The position numbers and the translations under genes were made by a program. From assembly GCF_000016325.1 (NCBI RefSeq), contig NC_009436.1, positions 682,001-746,000 of the forward strand: a stretch of DNA of 64,000 nt. The letters run 5' to 3'. The stretch comes from Enterobacter sp. 638. Lineage in GTDB: Bacteria > Pseudomonadota > Gammaproteobacteria > Enterobacterales > Enterobacteriaceae. This document shows, one piece after another, positions 22,607 to 33,532 of this stretch. Below the pieces are notes generated by a model. That model saw nothing but the letters and a program-made list of their open reading frames with translations. It made no database searches and was not told where the DNA came from. Position 1 is the stretch's first letter. Each line of letters opens with the position of its first letter.

Positions 22607-23158
22607 CCCCTGCGATGAAAAACGGGCTAAAGAAATGAAGATATGTGGATTTCTATTTTAGCGTATTGTGCTGGTTTTTATCGTTCAAGGTAATTAATTA
22701 GTCTAATATTGGATTCTAAATAAATTTTAAGAATTAATTTAATATAATTGGTTTCAATTAAACACTGCTTGATATGTTTAACATGTAAAAGTTTATTGTA
22801 TTAAATTCATTAAGTTAGAGTTTTTCTTCGCAAGGCGAAGGTGAATAAAAATCGCACAATGATCATGGAATGTTAACTTTAACGTATTGATGGTATTGAA
22901 TAGTTTAATAAAGCTTAAATATTAGTTCATCGTAAGGCTTATTGTTTATTCATTGGATTTATGGTTTCATTCCAACCCTAATGTTTTAGTTATCACTTTT
23001 GGCACTTATCGCTTTAGCATGTCTCTACATCTTCACGTTATTTGCCGTAAGTTTTTTATATATTCCGAAATTTAAACCTTTCTCTTTCTCAGGTTTTATC
23101 TGCATGATAAATAATATATTTAGAAGTTATTACTGCACTAAGAAAAAGGGAGTTTAGC
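22607..23158. other. AT-rich leuO upstream region
   Basis: About 550 bp between the leu promoter and leuO with no credible gene. It is clearly richer in A and T than the flanking genes, with many T and A tracts. Such DNA upstream of leuO is bound and silenced by H-NS in E. coli and Salmonella. I could not place a leuO promoter reliably. Confidence 0.5.
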
Positions 23159-24121
23159 GTGATGGTGGAGTTAGATATGTTAGAAAATAAAATTGAACGG
23201 ACTCACGTTAGTGAAGGGACGCGACCGCAATTACGGACGGTTGATCTTAACTTATTAACCGTTTTTGATGCTGTTATGCAGGAACAGAATATTACCCGCG
23301 CGGCGCAGTCATTAGGCATGTCGCAGCCAGCAGTGAGTAATGCTGTTGCTCGGCTTAAGCTGATGTTCAATGACGAATTATTTGTCAGGTACGGCCGTGG
23401 GATTCAGCCTACAGCAAGGGCTTGCCAGCTTTTTGGTTCAGTACGGCAGGCATTGCAGTTGGTGCAAAATGAACTGCCGGGATCGGGGTTCGAACCGATT
23501 AGCAGCGAGCGCGTTTTTCATCTTTGCGTGTGTAGTCCGCTGGATAACTATTTAACCTCAGTTATCTATAATAAAGTCGAAGCCATTGCGCCGAATATAA
23601 ATCTGATATTTAAATCTTCACTTAATCAGAACACAGAACACCAGTTGCGTTATCAGGAAACGGAATTTGTGATTGGCTATGAAGAGTTCCGTCGCCCGGA
23701 GTTTTCTTGCGTGCCTTTGTTTAATGATGAAATGGTATTAGTCGCCAGCAAGACGCACCCGCGTATAACTGGACCACTACTTGAAAGCGATGTGTACCGC
23801 GAACAACACGCGGTTGTCGCGCTCGACAGATATGCCTCTTTCAGCCAGCCGTGGTATGACACACCCGATAAGCAATCCTGTGTGGCTTATCAGGGAATGG
23901 CGATGGTCAGCGTACTAAATATTGTCTCGCAGACCCACCTGGTAGCTATAGCACCTCGTTGGCTGGCAGAAGAGTTTTCAGATAGGTTAAATCTGCAAGT
24001 CATGTCACTACCGCTTAAATTAAAAAGCCGTACTTGCTATCTTTCCTGGCATGAAGCCGCAGGGCGCGATAAAGGCCATCAGTGGATGGAAGAGCTATTA
24101 GCCAGTGTTTGCCGTCGTTAA
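23159..24121 (+). CDS. leuO: LysR-family regulator LeuO
   Basis: Pleiotropic LysR-type regulator and H-NS antagonist, affecting stress, virulence and CRISPR-cas genes in relatives. It has 320 residues from the GTG at 23159 (E. coli 314). The helix-turn-helix is at about 41-65 ([24 protein letters not shown]), followed by a LysR substrate-binding domain ending [25 protein letters not shown] lies 6 nt before the GTG; the ATG at 23162 is an equally possible start. The first 20 residues are poorly conserved. Confidence 0.93.
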   Translation: MMVELDMLENKIERTHVSEGTRPQLRTVDLNLLTVFDAVMQEQNITRAAQSLGMSQPAVSNAVARLKLMFNDELFVRYGRGIQPTARACQLFGSVRQALQLVQNELPGSGFEPISSERVFHLCVCSPLDNYLTSVIYNKVEAIAPNINLIFKSSLNQNTEHQLRYQETEFVIGYEEFRRPEFSCVPLFNDEMVLVASKTHPRITGPLLESDVYREQHAVVALDRYASFSQPWYDTPDKQSCVAYQGMAMVSVLNIVSQTHLVAIAPRWLAEEFSDRLNLQVMSLPLKLKSRTCYLSWHEAAGRDKGHQWMEELLASVCRR

Positions 24122-24128
24122 TACGGAC

Positions 24129-24172
24129 CGGGATAAATCGATGTGAAACATCCGGTTTATCCCGCTATTTAT
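24129..24172 (+). terminator. leuO terminator
   Basis: CGGGATAAA and TTTATCCCG form a perfect 9-bp outer stem, with GATGT/ACATC as an inner stem. It begins 8 bp after the leuO stop and is followed by CTATTTATTT. Confidence 0.7.
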
Positions 24173-24507
24173 TTATATTGCAAAATTTTATCCCGCCAGC
24201 ATTTTTTCTTAATGCCATTTACCTCTCTAAAATAGATAAATTACTGACGCAGCGTCTTTTTTTACGATGAATTATCATCGGAAAAGCTTATCTCAGATGA
24301 ATACACTGAATTCTCACCTATACCCTGTGTATTCTGCTTTCGAGCGTTTCTTCACGCCACGGTTTGCCGATTGCCTGCCTTAGGGCTAGCGGTTATGGTG
24401 AAAGCCACTCTGCAAAAATCTATGACAGGGGAAGCCCTGCTCAGCAAGACGACGAGGAAATGAATTCCTGTGTTCGTCTATAACAACAATAAGCCTGGAG
24501 GCAAACC
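24173..24507 (+). promoter_or_regulatory. ilvIH upstream control region
   Basis: This 335-bp stretch holds no convincing gene. It begins AT-rich and ends with GGAGG correctly spaced before ilvI. In E. coli the equivalent region carries several Lrp sites and no attenuator. I saw no leader peptide or attenuator hairpin, which fits Lrp-type control, but I did not assign individual Lrp sites. Confidence 0.45.
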
Positions 24508-26232
24508 ATGGAGATGTTGTCTGGCGCCGAAATGGTCGTCCGGTCGCTCATCGATCAGGGCGTCAAGCAAGTATTCGGTTATCCCGGAGGCGCAGTCCTC
24601 GATATTTATGATGCGTTGCACACCGTAGGTGGCATCGATCATGTCCTGGTGCGTCACGAGCAGGCCGCTGTACATATGGCCGATGGGTTGGCGCGCGCCA
24701 CTGGGGAAGTGGGCGTCGTGCTTGTGACGTCAGGTCCTGGCGCAACCAACGCGATAACGGGTATTGCTACCGCCTATATGGATTCCATCCCGCTGGTGAT
24801 TTTGTCCGGTCAGGTTGCAACCTCGCTGATTGGCTACGACGCCTTCCAGGAGTGTGACATGGTGGGGATCTCCCGCCCGGTGGTGAAACACAGTTTTCTG
24901 GTGAAGCAAACGGAAGATATTCCGGGGGTACTGAAAAAAGCATTCTGGCTGGCGGCCAGCGGTCGTCCGGGCCCGGTCGTGGTCGATTTACCAAAAGATA
25001 TTCTGAATCCTGCCAATAAATTACCTTACGTCTGGCCTGATTCGGTGAGCATGCGCTCGTATAATCCGACCACGCAGGGCCATAAAGGCCAGATTAAACG
25101 GGCATTGCAGACACTCATTGCGGCAAAAAAACCGGTCGTCTACGTTGGTGGCGGCGCGGTAAACGCGCATTGTCACGAGCAACTGCGTGAGCTTATCGAA
25201 AAATTGAACTTGCCCGTTGCCTCCTCATTGATGGGGCTAGGCGCGTTTCCGGCCACTCATCGTCAGGCACTGGGCATGCTGGGGATGCACGGCACGTTCG
25301 AAGCCAACATGACGATGCATAATTCTGATGTGATTTTTGCCGTTGGTGTGCGTTTTGACGATCGCACGACGAACAATTTGGCTAAGTACTGTCCGAATGC
25401 GACGGTGCTCCATATTGATATCGACCCGACGTCTATTTCCAAAACCGTGCCCGCTGATGTGCCTATTGTCGGCGATGCGCTACAGGTTCTGGAACAAATG
25501 CTCGAACTGCTGGCGCATGAAACCCCAACGCAGCCACTGGATGATATTCGAGACTGGTGGCAGCAGATTGAGCAGTGGCGTGCGCGCCACTGTCTGAAAT
25601 ACGACACGCAAAGTGAGCATATTAAGCCGCAGGCGGTTATCGAAACCATCTGGCGTCTGACCAAGGGTGAAGCCTATGTGACCTCGGATGTGGGTCAGCA
25701 CCAGATGTTTGCGGCGCTTTACTATCCGTTTGATAAACCTCGTCATTGGATCAATTCCGGTGGTCTTGGCACGATGGGCTTTGGCTTGCCGGCCGCGTTG
25801 GGCGTGAAACTGGCGCTCCCGGACGAAATCGTCGTATGTGTGACAGGCGATGGCAGTATTCAGATGAACATTCAGGAACTCTCCACAGCACTGCAATACG
25901 ATTTGCCTGTGCTGGTGCTGAACCTGAATAACGGTTATCTGGGGATGGTGAAACAGTGGCAAGACATGATTTACTCCGGTCGTCACTCCCAGTCTTACAT
26001 GAAATCGCTGCCAGATTTTGTTGGCGTGGCAGAGGCTTACGGCCATGTGGGCATTCGTGTCAGCGATCCGGCGGAGCTGGAATCGAAGCTTGCCGAAGCG
26101 CTCGAGCATGTCAGGAATAACCGTCTGGTGTTTGTCGATGTCATCGTAGACGGAACAGAACACGTCTATCCGATGCATATTCGCGGCGGCGGTATGGATG
26201 AAATGTGGCTCAGCAAAACGGAGAGAACCTGA
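24508..26232 (+). CDS. ilvI: Acetolactate synthase III large subunit
   Basis: ThDP-dependent synthase of acetolactate and acetohydroxybutyrate, valine-sensitive isozyme III. It has 574 residues as in E. coli. The catalytic Glu is E51 in [15 protein letters not shown]-binding middle domain and [18 protein letters not shown], the ThDP/Mg motif, are present. Two positions differ from the sequence I remember for E. coli: Gly476 in [12 protein letters not shown] and Gly506 in [12 protein letters not shown], both Arg there. The frame is otherwise intact. ilvH follows 1 bp after the stop. Confidence 0.96.
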   Translation: MEMLSGAEMVVRSLIDQGVKQVFGYPGGAVLDIYDALHTVGGIDHVLVRHEQAAVHMADGLARATGEVGVVLVTSGPGATNAITGIATAYMDSIPLVILSGQVATSLIGYDAFQECDMVGISRPVVKHSFLVKQTEDIPGVLKKAFWLAASGRPGPVVVDLPKDILNPANKLPYVWPDSVSMRSYNPTTQGHKGQIKRALQTLIAAKKPVVYVGGGAVNAHCHEQLRELIEKLNLPVASSLMGLGAFPATHRQALGMLGMHGTFEANMTMHNSDVIFAVGVRFDDRTTNNLAKYCPNATVLHIDIDPTSISKTVPADVPIVGDALQVLEQMLELLAHETPTQPLDDIRDWWQQIEQWRARHCLKYDTQSEHIKPQAVIETIWRLTKGEAYVTSDVGQHQMFAALYYPFDKPRHWINSGGLGTMGFGLPAALGVKLALPDEIVVCVTGDGSIQMNIQELSTALQYDLPVLVLNLNNGYLGMVKQWQDMIYSGRHSQSYMKSLPDFVGVAEAYGHVGIRVSDPAELESKLAEALEHVRNNRLVFVDVIVDGTEHVYPMHIRGGGMDEMWLSKTERT

Positions 26233-26233
26233 T

Positions 26234-26725
26234 ATGCGCCGGATATTATCTGTATTACTGGAAAACGAGTCTGGTGCGCTCTCTCGCGTGATCGGACTCT
26301 TTGCCCAGCGCGGCTATAACATCGAAAGCCTGACCGTGGCCCCGACTGACGATCCTACGTTATCCCGTATGACCATCCAGACCGTTGGCGATGCGAAAGT
26401 GCTGGAGCAGATTGAAAAGCAACTGCACAAGCTGGTGGACGTGCTGCGAGTCAGTGAATTAGGGCAGGGCGCGTATGTTGAGCGCGAAGTCATGCTGGTA
26501 AAAATTCAGGCCAGCGGGTACGGCCGTGACGAGGTCAAACGCAATACGGATATCTTCCGTGGGCAGATTATCGACGTCACCCCTTCTATATATACGGTGC
26601 AGTTGGCCGGAACCAGCGACAAGCTCGATGCCTTCCTTGCTTCGATACGTGATGTCGCCAAAATCGTTGAGGTCGCGCGCTCCGGCATCGTGGGGTTGTC
26701 TCGCGGCGATAAAATAATGCGGTAG
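26234..26725 (+). CDS. ilvH: Acetolactate synthase III small (regulatory) subunit
   Basis: ACT-domain subunit giving valine feedback inhibition and full activity to IlvI. From the ATG at 26234 it has 163 residues, as in E. coli: [20 protein letters not shown] is the ACT fold and [14 protein letters not shown] the C-terminus. The frame opens at 26198 inside ilvI but the TGATATG junction marks the real start. Confidence 0.96.
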   Translation: MRRILSVLLENESGALSRVIGLFAQRGYNIESLTVAPTDDPTLSRMTIQTVGDAKVLEQIEKQLHKLVDVLRVSELGQGAYVEREVMLVKIQASGYGRDEVKRNTDIFRGQIIDVTPSIYTVQLAGTSDKLDAFLASIRDVAKIVEVARSGIVGLSRGDKIMR

Positions 26726-26750
26726 CAGTGAAAAAAAGTTCGCCTCTTTA

Positions 26751-26780
26751 AGCCTGACCTGCAAAGTCAGGCTTTTTTTT
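26751..26780 (+). terminator. ilvIH terminator
   Basis: AGCCTGAC and GTCAGGCT form a perfect 8-bp stem with a 7-nt loop, followed by a run of T. It lies 25 bp after the ilvH stop. Confidence 0.93.
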
Positions 26781-26905
26781 ACCGAAACGCAGCGTAAGCG
26801 AGATAAAAGCTATTGCCGCCAGGACTATTCTGCGCTTAGATGTAAAAAGGTATAACCATAAACCTGACAAGGCCATGGACTCTTTTTTTCTTTTAAGGGG
26901 CAATT

Positions 26906-27910
26906 GTGAAACTGGATGAAATCGCCCGGCTTGCGGGCGTGTCACGAACTACAGCAAGCTATGTGATCAACGGTAAAGCGAAGCAGTACCGTGTTAGTGA
27001 TAAAACCGTTGAAAAAGTCATGGCAGTGGTGCGTGAGCATAACTACCATCCGAACGCTGTCGCCGCCGGTTTACGTGCCGGACGCACCCGCTCTATTGGT
27101 CTGGTCATTCCGGATCTGGAAAATACCAGCTACACCCGTATCGCCAATTATCTCGAACGCCAGGCTCGCCAGCGCGGCTATCAGTTACTGATCGCCTGTT
27201 CTGAAGATCAGCCCGATAATGAAATGCGCTGCATTGAGCATCTGCTGCAACGCCAGGTGGATGCGATTATCGTATCCACTTCCTTGCCACCAGAGCACCC
27301 ATTTTACCAGCGTTGGGCTAATGACTCGTTCCCGATTGTCGCCCTTGATCGTGCGCTGGATCGTGAACACTTTACCAGCGTTGTCGGTGCCGATCAGGAC
27401 GACGCGGAAATGCTGGCCGCAGAACTGCGCACCTTCCCAGCGGAAACCGTGCTCTATCTTGGCGCATTGCCGGAGCTGTCCGTCAGCTTCCTGCGTGAGC
27501 AGGGGTTCCGCACCGCCTGGAAAGACGATCCGCGTGAAGTCCATTATCTCTATGCCAATAGTTACGAGCGTGAAGCCGCCGCTCAGCTGTTTGAAAAATG
27601 GCTTGAGACGCACCCGATGCCGCAGGCACTGTTTACTACGTCGTTTGCACTTTTACAGGGTGTGATGGACGTTACGCTGCGCCGCGAAGGCAAATTGCCG
27701 ACTGAGCTGGCTATTGCGACGTTTGGTGACAACGAGCTGCTCGACTTCCTGCAATGCCCGGTTCTTGCCGTGGCACAGCGTCATCGTGACGTTGCGGAGC
27801 GCGTGCTGGAAATTGTCCTGGCGAGCCTTGATGAACCACGTAAGCCAAAACCGGGCCTGACCCGTATCAAACGTAATCTTTACCGCCGCGGTGTGTTAAG
27901 CCGTCACTAA
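26906..27910 (+). CDS. cra: Catabolite repressor/activator Cra (FruR)
   Basis: LacI-family regulator of central carbon flow, relieved by fructose 1-phosphate or fructose 1,6-bisphosphate. It has 334 residues as in E. coli. The N-terminal LacI helix-turn-helix is [20 protein letters not shown], followed by the hinge and a periplasmic-binding-like effector domain ([20 protein letters not shown]). AAGGGGCAATT precedes the start; the first codon at 26906 is GTG. Confidence 0.96.
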   Translation: MKLDEIARLAGVSRTTASYVINGKAKQYRVSDKTVEKVMAVVREHNYHPNAVAAGLRAGRTRSIGLVIPDLENTSYTRIANYLERQARQRGYQLLIACSEDQPDNEMRCIEHLLQRQVDAIIVSTSLPPEHPFYQRWANDSFPIVALDRALDREHFTSVVGADQDDAEMLAAELRTFPAETVLYLGALPELSVSFLREQGFRTAWKDDPREVHYLYANSYEREAAAQLFEKWLETHPMPQALFTTSFALLQGVMDVTLRREGKLPTELAIATFGDNELLDFLQCPVLAVAQRHRDVAERVLEIVLASLDEPRKPKPGLTRIKRNLYRRGVLSRH

Positions 27911-27919
27911 AACATTAAT

Positions 27920-27948
27920 CAGGGCAGCAATAGCAGCCCTGTTTTTTT
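27920..27948 (+). terminator. cra terminator
   Basis: CAGGGC and GCCCTG flank a 10-nt loop, followed by seven T residues, 10 bp after the cra stop. Confidence 0.85.
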
Positions 27949-28430
27949 CCGAATATTACGGAGAATAATAACCGGACTAAATTTAGGATAATTCCTTAAG
28001 AACCATAGCCTGCTATTCTTTTATTTGTTTTTCACCCTTTAGCGGCATTTTTAAGGTTATTAAGAGTTCACTTAATACTATTTTTTTGTATTGTTTTGTT
28101 ACAAAGACTATTCCCTCGCTGAATTATCAGCCGTTTTTATCTTTCCTATCTGACTTATAGTGCCACCTCTTGTTCTTTCTGGCTTGTACGTTGAATCTGG
28201 CGCTGTCATCCCCTGACGATATGTCTTAAAATGCCGCCCGCGTCGCAAACTGACACTTTATATTTGCCTGTATGGATAGAGAGTGAATTTTATCGCTCCT
28301 CTGAATATTGATTTTTTTCTTACAAATATTCATGACGTTAATTTTGTCTCGCGAGTTGTGCAGTTATTAATCAAGTTGGGTTATGTCGGTAAATAGGGCG
28401 CTTTGGAGTCCTTATCGCGGCAGTCCCGGC
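27949..28430. other. AT-rich cra-mraZ intergenic stretch
   Basis: About 480 bp without a credible reading frame, tRNA or hairpin. It has long T and A tracts, in contrast to the GC-rich genes around it. E. coli has a gap of similar size here. I see nothing specific in it before the mra promoter. Confidence 0.5.
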
Positions 28431-28460
28431 TTGACAAGCTTTTCCTTCGCTCCGTAAACT
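28431..28460 (+). promoter_or_regulatory. dcw cluster promoter Pmra
   Basis: TTGACA at 28431-28436 and TAAACT at 28455-28460, spaced by 18 bp. The same promoter drives the mra/dcw cluster in E. coli, where it is essential for ftsI and downstream expression. Confidence 0.85.
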
Positions 28461-28467
28461 CCTTTAT

Positions 28468-28502
28468 GTGGGAATTTGTGGGTTAAAGTGGCGATAAGGG
28501 GT
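28468..28502 (+). promoter_or_regulatory. MraZ operator repeats
   Basis: GTGGG at 28468 and 28478, GTGGC at 28488 and a weaker GGGGT at 28498, exactly 10 bp apart. GTGGG-type direct repeats with 10-bp period just downstream of Pmra are the known binding array of MraZ, which represses its own cluster. Confidence 0.8.
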
Positions 28503-28511
28503 GGAGCTGGC

Positions 28512-28970
28512 ATGTTCCGAGGGGCGACGTTAGTCAATCTCGACAGTAAAGGGCGTTTATCGGTACCAACCCGATACCGCGACCAGCTGATCGAAAACGC
28601 GTCAGGTCAAATGGTGTGCACCATTGACATCAACCACCCCTGCCTGCTGCTTTACACCTTACCCGAATGGGAAATTATCGAGCAAAAGCTGTCGCGACTG
28701 TCGAGCATGAACCCGCAGGAACGCCGCGTGCAGCGGTTGTTGTTGGGGCATGCCAGTGAGTGTCAGATGGATAACTCAGGGCGCTTACTGATTGCGCCTG
28801 TGTTGCGACAACATGCCGGTCTGACAAAAGAAGTGATGCTGGTCGGGCAGTTCAACAAGTTTGAACTGTGGGATGAAACGACCTGGTATCAACAGGTCAA
28901 GGAAGATATCGACGCTGAACAATCTGATTCCGGTGTCTTATCGGATCGATTGCAGGACTTGTCTCTATAA
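28512..28970 (+). CDS. mraZ: Transcriptional regulator MraZ
   Basis: Ring-forming AbrB-fold DNA-binding protein that controls the dcw cluster. It has 152 residues as in E. coli, with two repeats of the DxxxR motif: [15 protein letters not shown] (about 9-23) and [15 protein letters not shown]. The frame extends to 28476 through the operator repeats, but [15 protein letters not shown] is the family start and GGAGC precedes it. rsmH follows 2 bp after the stop. Confidence 0.96.
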   Translation: MFRGATLVNLDSKGRLSVPTRYRDQLIENASGQMVCTIDINHPCLLLYTLPEWEIIEQKLSRLSSMNPQERRVQRLLLGHASECQMDNSGRLLIAPVLRQHAGLTKEVMLVGQFNKFELWDETTWYQQVKEDIDAEQSDSGVLSDRLQDLSL

Positions 28971-28972
28971 AT

Positions 28973-29914
28973 ATGACGGAAAATTATAAACATACATCGG
29001 TGCTGTTGGACGAGGCCGTGAACGGCCTGAATATTCGTCCTGATGGCATCTATATTGATGGCACATTTGGTCGCGGTGGTCACTCGCGTCTGATCCTCTC
29101 CCAACTGGGAGCGGAAGGTCGCTTATTGGCAATCGATCGCGATCCGCAGGCAATTGCTGTTGCGAAGACTATCGATGATCCACGCTTTTCATTTGTTCAT
29201 GGGCCTTTCTCTGCGCTGGCTGACTACGTTAGCGAGCGCGATCTGACGGGCAAGATCGACGGGATTCTTCTCGATCTTGGCGTCTCATCACCACAGCTTG
29301 ATGATGCTGAACGCGGATTTTCTTTCATGCGTGATGGTCCGCTCGATATGCGTATGGACCCGACGCGTGGTCAATCCGCTGCCGAATGGCTGCTCACAGC
29401 TGAAGAAGCCGACATAGCTTGGGTGATCAAAACCTTTGGCGAAGAGCGTTTTGGTAAACGTATCGCACGCGGCATCGTTGAGCGTAACCGTATTGAGCCG
29501 ATGACCCGCACGAAAGAGCTGGCAGAAGTGGTGACGGCGGCTACGCCGGTGAAAGATAAATTCAAACATCCCGCGACCCGTACCTTCCAGGCGGTGCGCA
29601 TTTGGGTCAACAGTGAACTGGAGGAAATAGAGCTGGCGCTAAAAAGCTCGCTCGGCGTGCTGGCCCCAGGTGGGCGGTTATCCATTATCAGCTTCCATTC
29701 GCTGGAAGACCGTATTGTGAAGCGTTTTATGCGCGAACAAAGCCGCGGTCCTCAGGTTCCAGCAGGGTTGCCGATGACGGAAGATCAACTCAGGAAACTG
29801 GGCGGTCGCTATTTGCGAGTACTAGGCAAGATGATGCCGGGCGAAGAAGAGGTGGCAGAGAATCCACGCGCCCGTAGTTCAGTGCTGCGCATCGCAGAAA
29901 GGACGAACGCATGA
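28973..29914 (+). CDS. rsmH: 16S rRNA m4C1402 methyltransferase
   Basis: SAM-dependent N4-methylation of C1402 in the ribosomal P site. It has 313 residues as in E. coli. SAM-binding motif [16 protein letters not shown] at about 26-41 and [17 protein letters not shown] near 240 are typical of the MraW family. The stop overlaps the ftsL start (ATGA). Confidence 0.97.
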   Translation: MTENYKHTSVLLDEAVNGLNIRPDGIYIDGTFGRGGHSRLILSQLGAEGRLLAIDRDPQAIAVAKTIDDPRFSFVHGPFSALADYVSERDLTGKIDGILLDLGVSSPQLDDAERGFSFMRDGPLDMRMDPTRGQSAAEWLLTAEEADIAWVIKTFGEERFGKRIARGIVERNRIEPMTRTKELAEVVTAATPVKDKFKHPATRTFQAVRIWVNSELEEIELALKSSLGVLAPGGRLSIISFHSLEDRIVKRFMREQSRGPQVPAGLPMTEDQLRKLGGRYLRVLGKMMPGEEEVAENPRARSSVLRIAERTNA

Positions 29915-30276
29915 TCAGCAGAGTGACAGAGACCCTAAGCAAAGTTAAAGGATCGTTTGGAAGCAACGAGCGCCATGCCTTGCCTGGCGTGATCGGCGAC
30001 GATCTTTTGCGGTTTGGGAAGCTGCCACTCTGCTTGTTCATTTGCATAATCGTGACGGCCGTGACAGTCGTGACAACCGCACACCATACCCGTTTACTGA
30101 CCGCGCAGCGCGAGCAAATGGTGCTCGAGCGTGATGCGCTGGATATCGAATGGCGAAACCTGATTCTTGAAGAAAATGCGCTCGGCGATCATAGCCGGGT
30201 TGAACGGATCGCAACGGAAAAGCTGCAATTGCAGCATGTTGATCCTTCGCAGGAAAATATTGTAGTACAAAAATAA
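29911..30276 (+). CDS. ftsL: Cell division protein FtsL
   Basis: Bitopic division protein forming the FtsQLB complex that activates FtsWI. It has 121 residues as in E. coli: a cytoplasmic N-terminus, one membrane segment at about 38-57 ([19 protein letters not shown]), then a periplasmic coiled coil with leucine heptads. It overlaps rsmH by 4 bp. Confidence 0.96.
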   Translation: MISRVTETLSKVKGSFGSNERHALPGVIGDDLLRFGKLPLCLFICIIVTAVTVVTTAHHTRLLTAQREQMVLERDALDIEWRNLILEENALGDHSRVERIATEKLQLQHVDPSQENIVVQK

Positions 30277-30291
30277 GGGAACACGCGACGC

Positions 30292-32058
30292 ATGAGAGCA
30301 GCGGCGAAAACGCAAAAACCGAAACGTCAGGAAGAACAGGCCAACTTTGTGAGTTGGCGTTTTGCGTTGCTTTGTGGCTGTATTTTACTGGCGCTGTGTC
30401 TGTTGCTTGGTCGCGCTGCGTGGTTACAGATTATCGCGCCGGACATGCTGGTGCGACAGGGGGACATGCGTTCCCTTCGCGTGCAGGAAGTGTCGACCTC
30501 ACGCGGTTTGATCACTGACCGTTCTGGTCGTCCGTTGGCGGTGAGCGTGCCCGTTAAAGCGATCTGGGCCGATCCGAAAGAGCTGCATGATGCTGGTGGC
30601 GTCACGCTGGATAACCGCTGGAAAGCGCTTGCCGATGCGTTGAAAATGCCGCTCGACCAAATGGCGGCGCGCGTTAATGCCAACCCGAAAGGGCGCTTTA
30701 TCTATCTGGCGCGTCAGGTGAACCCTGATATGGCCGATTACATTAAGAAACTCAAACTGCCGGGAATACATCTGCGTGAAGAATCACGCCGCTATTATCC
30801 GTCAGGAGAAGTGACCGCTCACCTTATTGGGTTTACCAACGTTGATAGCCAGGGCATTGAAGGGGTCGAAAAAAGCTTTGATAAATGGCTGACCGGACAA
30901 CCGGGCGAGCGAGTGGTGCGTAAAGACCGCTACGGCCGCGTCATTGAGGATATCTCTTCAACGGATAGCCAGGCGGCGCACAATCTCGCATTGAGTATTG
31001 ATGAACGCTTGCAGGCGCTGGTTTACCGCGAACTCAATAATGCCGTGGCGTTCAACAAAGCCGAATCCGGCAGCGCCGTACTGGTGGACGTGAGCACTGG
31101 CGAAGTACTGGCGATGGCGAACAGCCCGTCCTATAACCCAAATAATCTTACCGGTACGCAGAAAGATATCATGCGTAACCGTACCATCACCGACGTGTTC
31201 GAACCGGGTTCGACTGTGAAACCGATGGTGGTAATGACCGCGCTGCAGCGTGGCATCGTCAACGAAAATACCGTTCTGAATACTATTCCTTACCGAATCA
31301 ACGGCCACGAAATCAAGGACGTGGCGCGTTACAGCGAATTGACCCTGACCGGGGTTTTGCAGAAGTCGAGTAACGTCGGTGTTTCTAAGCTGGCGTTAGC
31401 GATGCCGTCCTCAGCGTTAGTAGAAACTTACTCACGTTTTGGGCTTGGAAAGGCGACCAATTTGGGGTTGGTCGGAGAACGCAGTGGCTTATATCCTCAA
31501 AAACAACGGTGGTCTGACATAGAGAGGGCCACCTTCTCTTTCGGCTACGGGCTAATGGTAACTCCGTTACAGTTGGCGCGAGTCTATGCAACGATCGGCA
31601 GCTATGGCGTTTATCGTCCACTGTCGATAACCAAAGTTGATCCACCGGTTCCGGGTGAGCGTATCTTCCCGGAATCCACTGTTCGTACCGTGGTACATAT
31701 GATGGAAAGCGTGGCGCTGCCTGGCGGCGGCGGCGTGAAGGCAGCGATCAAAGGCTATCGCATCGCCATCAAAACCGGTACCGCGAAAAAAGTGGGACCG
31801 GACGGTCGCTACATCAATAAATACATTGCTTACACCGCAGGCGTTGCGCCTGCAAGCAATCCGCGATTTGCGCTGGTGGTTGTCATTAACGATCCACAGG
31901 CGGGTAAATACTACGGTGGCGCCGTCTCCGCGCCGGTGTTCGGTGCCATCATGGGCGGCGTTCTGCGTACCATGAATATCGAACCAGATGCGCTGTCGAC
32001 GGGCGAAAAAAGTGAATTTGTAACTAATCAAGGCGAGGGAACAGGTGGCAGATCGTAA
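30292..32058 (+). CDS. ftsI: Septal peptidoglycan transpeptidase FtsI (PBP3)
   Basis: Class B penicillin-binding protein cross-linking septal peptidoglycan with FtsW; target of aztreonam and other beta-lactams. It has 588 residues as in E. coli. A single N-terminal membrane anchor ([20 protein letters not shown]), the active-site motif STVK (Ser about 307), SSN (about 359-361) and KTGT (about 494-497) are all intact. I saw no insertion after Pro333-type positions ([17 protein letters not shown] reads normally). It ends inside murE with a 14-bp overlap. Confidence 0.97.
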   Translation: MRAAAKTQKPKRQEEQANFVSWRFALLCGCILLALCLLLGRAAWLQIIAPDMLVRQGDMRSLRVQEVSTSRGLITDRSGRPLAVSVPVKAIWADPKELHDAGGVTLDNRWKALADALKMPLDQMAARVNANPKGRFIYLARQVNPDMADYIKKLKLPGIHLREESRRYYPSGEVTAHLIGFTNVDSQGIEGVEKSFDKWLTGQPGERVVRKDRYGRVIEDISSTDSQAAHNLALSIDERLQALVYRELNNAVAFNKAESGSAVLVDVSTGEVLAMANSPSYNPNNLTGTQKDIMRNRTITDVFEPGSTVKPMVVMTALQRGIVNENTVLNTIPYRINGHEIKDVARYSELTLTGVLQKSSNVGVSKLALAMPSSALVETYSRFGLGKATNLGLVGERSGLYPQKQRWSDIERATFSFGYGLMVTPLQLARVYATIGSYGVYRPLSITKVDPPVPGERIFPESTVRTVVHMMESVALPGGGGVKAAIKGYRIAIKTGTAKKVGPDGRYINKYIAYTAGVAPASNPRFALVVVINDPQAGKYYGGAVSAPVFGAIMGGVLRTMNIEPDALSTGEKSEFVTNQGEGTGGRS

Positions 32059-33532
32059 TTTGCGCGACCTTCTTGCTCCGTGGGTACAAAACGTACCTGC
32101 GCGGGCACTGCGAGAGATGGTACTCGACAGCCGTGTGGCTGCGTCGGGCGATCTTTTCGTTGCGGTAGTCGGTCATCAGGCGGACGGGCGTCGATATATC
32201 CCGCAGGCGATTGCGCAAGGTGTAGCTGCCATTATTGCTGAGGCAAAAGATGACGCAACCGACGGTGAAATCCGCGAAATGCACGGCGTGCCGGTCATCT
32301 ATCTCAGCCAGTTGAATGAGCGTCTTTCCGCCCTGGCGGGACGTTTTTATCATGAACCGTCTGACCAGTTACGATTGGTTGGCGTCACCGGAACCAACGG
32401 TAAAACCACCACCACGCAGTTGATGGCGCAGTGGGCCCAGTTGCTGGGTGAAACGGGCGCGGTGATGGGCACGGTCGGCAATGGTCTGTTGGGTAAAGTC
32501 AATCCAACGGAAAACACCACCGGTTCAGCGGTTGATGTGCAACATGTACTTTCCGGCCTCGCAGGGCAGGGCGCGACGTTTGCCGCCATGGAAGTCTCTT
32601 CTCACGGCCTGGTGCAGCATCGCGTTTCAGCACTGAAGTTTGCGGCGTCTGTGTTTACCAACCTGAGTCGCGACCACCTCGATTATCACGGTGACATGGA
32701 AAATTACGAAGCAGCGAAATGGCTGCTCTATTCCACGCATCACTGCGGTCAGGCGATCATCAACGCCGACGACGAAGTGGGCCGCCGTTGGCTGGCAAAA
32801 TTGCCAGATGCGGTTGCGGTCTCAATGGAAGACCATATTAATCCGAATTGCCATGGCCGTTGGCTGAAGGCGACGGACGTGGATTATCACGACAGCGGCG
32901 CAACGATCCGCTTTGCTTCTTCATGGGGCGAAGGCGAAATCGAAAGCCGTTTGATGGGCGCATTTAACGTCAGCAATTTGTTGCTGGCGCTGGCCACGCT
33001 GTTGGCGCTGGATTATCCGCTATCCGAGCTGGTGAATACCGGCGCACGCTTGCAGCCTGTTTGCGGACGGATGGAAGTATTTACCGCGCCGGGCAAACCG
33101 ACAGTGGTGGTCGATTACGCCCACACCCCGGATGCGCTGGAAAAAGCGCTCCAGGCTGCGCGTCTGCACTGCACGGGTAAGCTGTGGTGCGTCTTTGGCT
33201 GCGGCGGCGATCGCGACAAAGGTAAGCGCCCACTTATGGGGGCGATTGCTGAACAGTTCGCGGATATTCCGGTCGTGACCGATGACAACCCGCGTACTGA
33301 AGAGCCGCGTGCCATTATCAACGATATCCTCGCCGGTATGATGGATGCGGGCCACGCACGCGTGGTTGAAGGCCGCGCCGAAGCGGTGACCAATGCGATT
33401 ATGCAGGCCAAAGAAAATGACGTCGTGCTGCTGGCTGGCAAGGGTCATGAAGACTATCAAATTGTCGGAGCACATCGTCTGGATTATTCCGACCGTGTGA
33501 CGGCTGCGCGTCTGCTGGGAGCGTTGGCATGA
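32045..33532 (+). CDS. murE: UDP-MurNAc-tripeptide synthetase MurE
   Basis: ATP-dependent ligase adding meso-diaminopimelate to UDP-MurNAc-L-Ala-D-Glu. It has 495 residues from a GTG at 32045 ([13 protein letters not shown]). P-loop [15 protein letters not shown] at about 113-127. The DNPRTEEP motif, which selects meso-DAP over lysine, is present. Overlaps ftsI by 14 bp and murF by 4 bp. Confidence 0.97.
   Translation: MADRNLRDLLAPWVQNVPARALREMVLDSRVAASGDLFVAVVGHQADGRRYIPQAIAQGVAAIIAEAKDDATDGEIREMHGVPVIYLSQLNERLSALAGRFYHEPSDQLRLVGVTGTNGKTTTTQLMAQWAQLLGETGAVMGTVGNGLLGKVNPTENTTGSAVDVQHVLSGLAGQGATFAAMEVSSHGLVQHRVSALKFAASVFTNLSRDHLDYHGDMENYEAAKWLLYSTHHCGQAIINADDEVGRRWLAKLPDAVAVSMEDHINPNCHGRWLKATDVDYHDSGATIRFASSWGEGEIESRLMGAFNVSNLLLALATLLALDYPLSELVNTGARLQPVCGRMEVFTAPGKPTVVVDYAHTPDALEKALQAARLHCTGKLWCVFGCGGDRDKGKRPLMGAIAEQFADIPVVTDDNPRTEEPRAIINDILAGMMDAGHARVVEGRAEAVTNAIMQAKENDVVLLAGKGHEDYQIVGAHRLDYSDRVTAARLLGALA

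Noticed and set aside
32045..32058. Possible frameshift at the ftsI-murE overlap
   Set aside because: The 14-bp overlap is normal for this cluster; both proteins have complete, correct ends.
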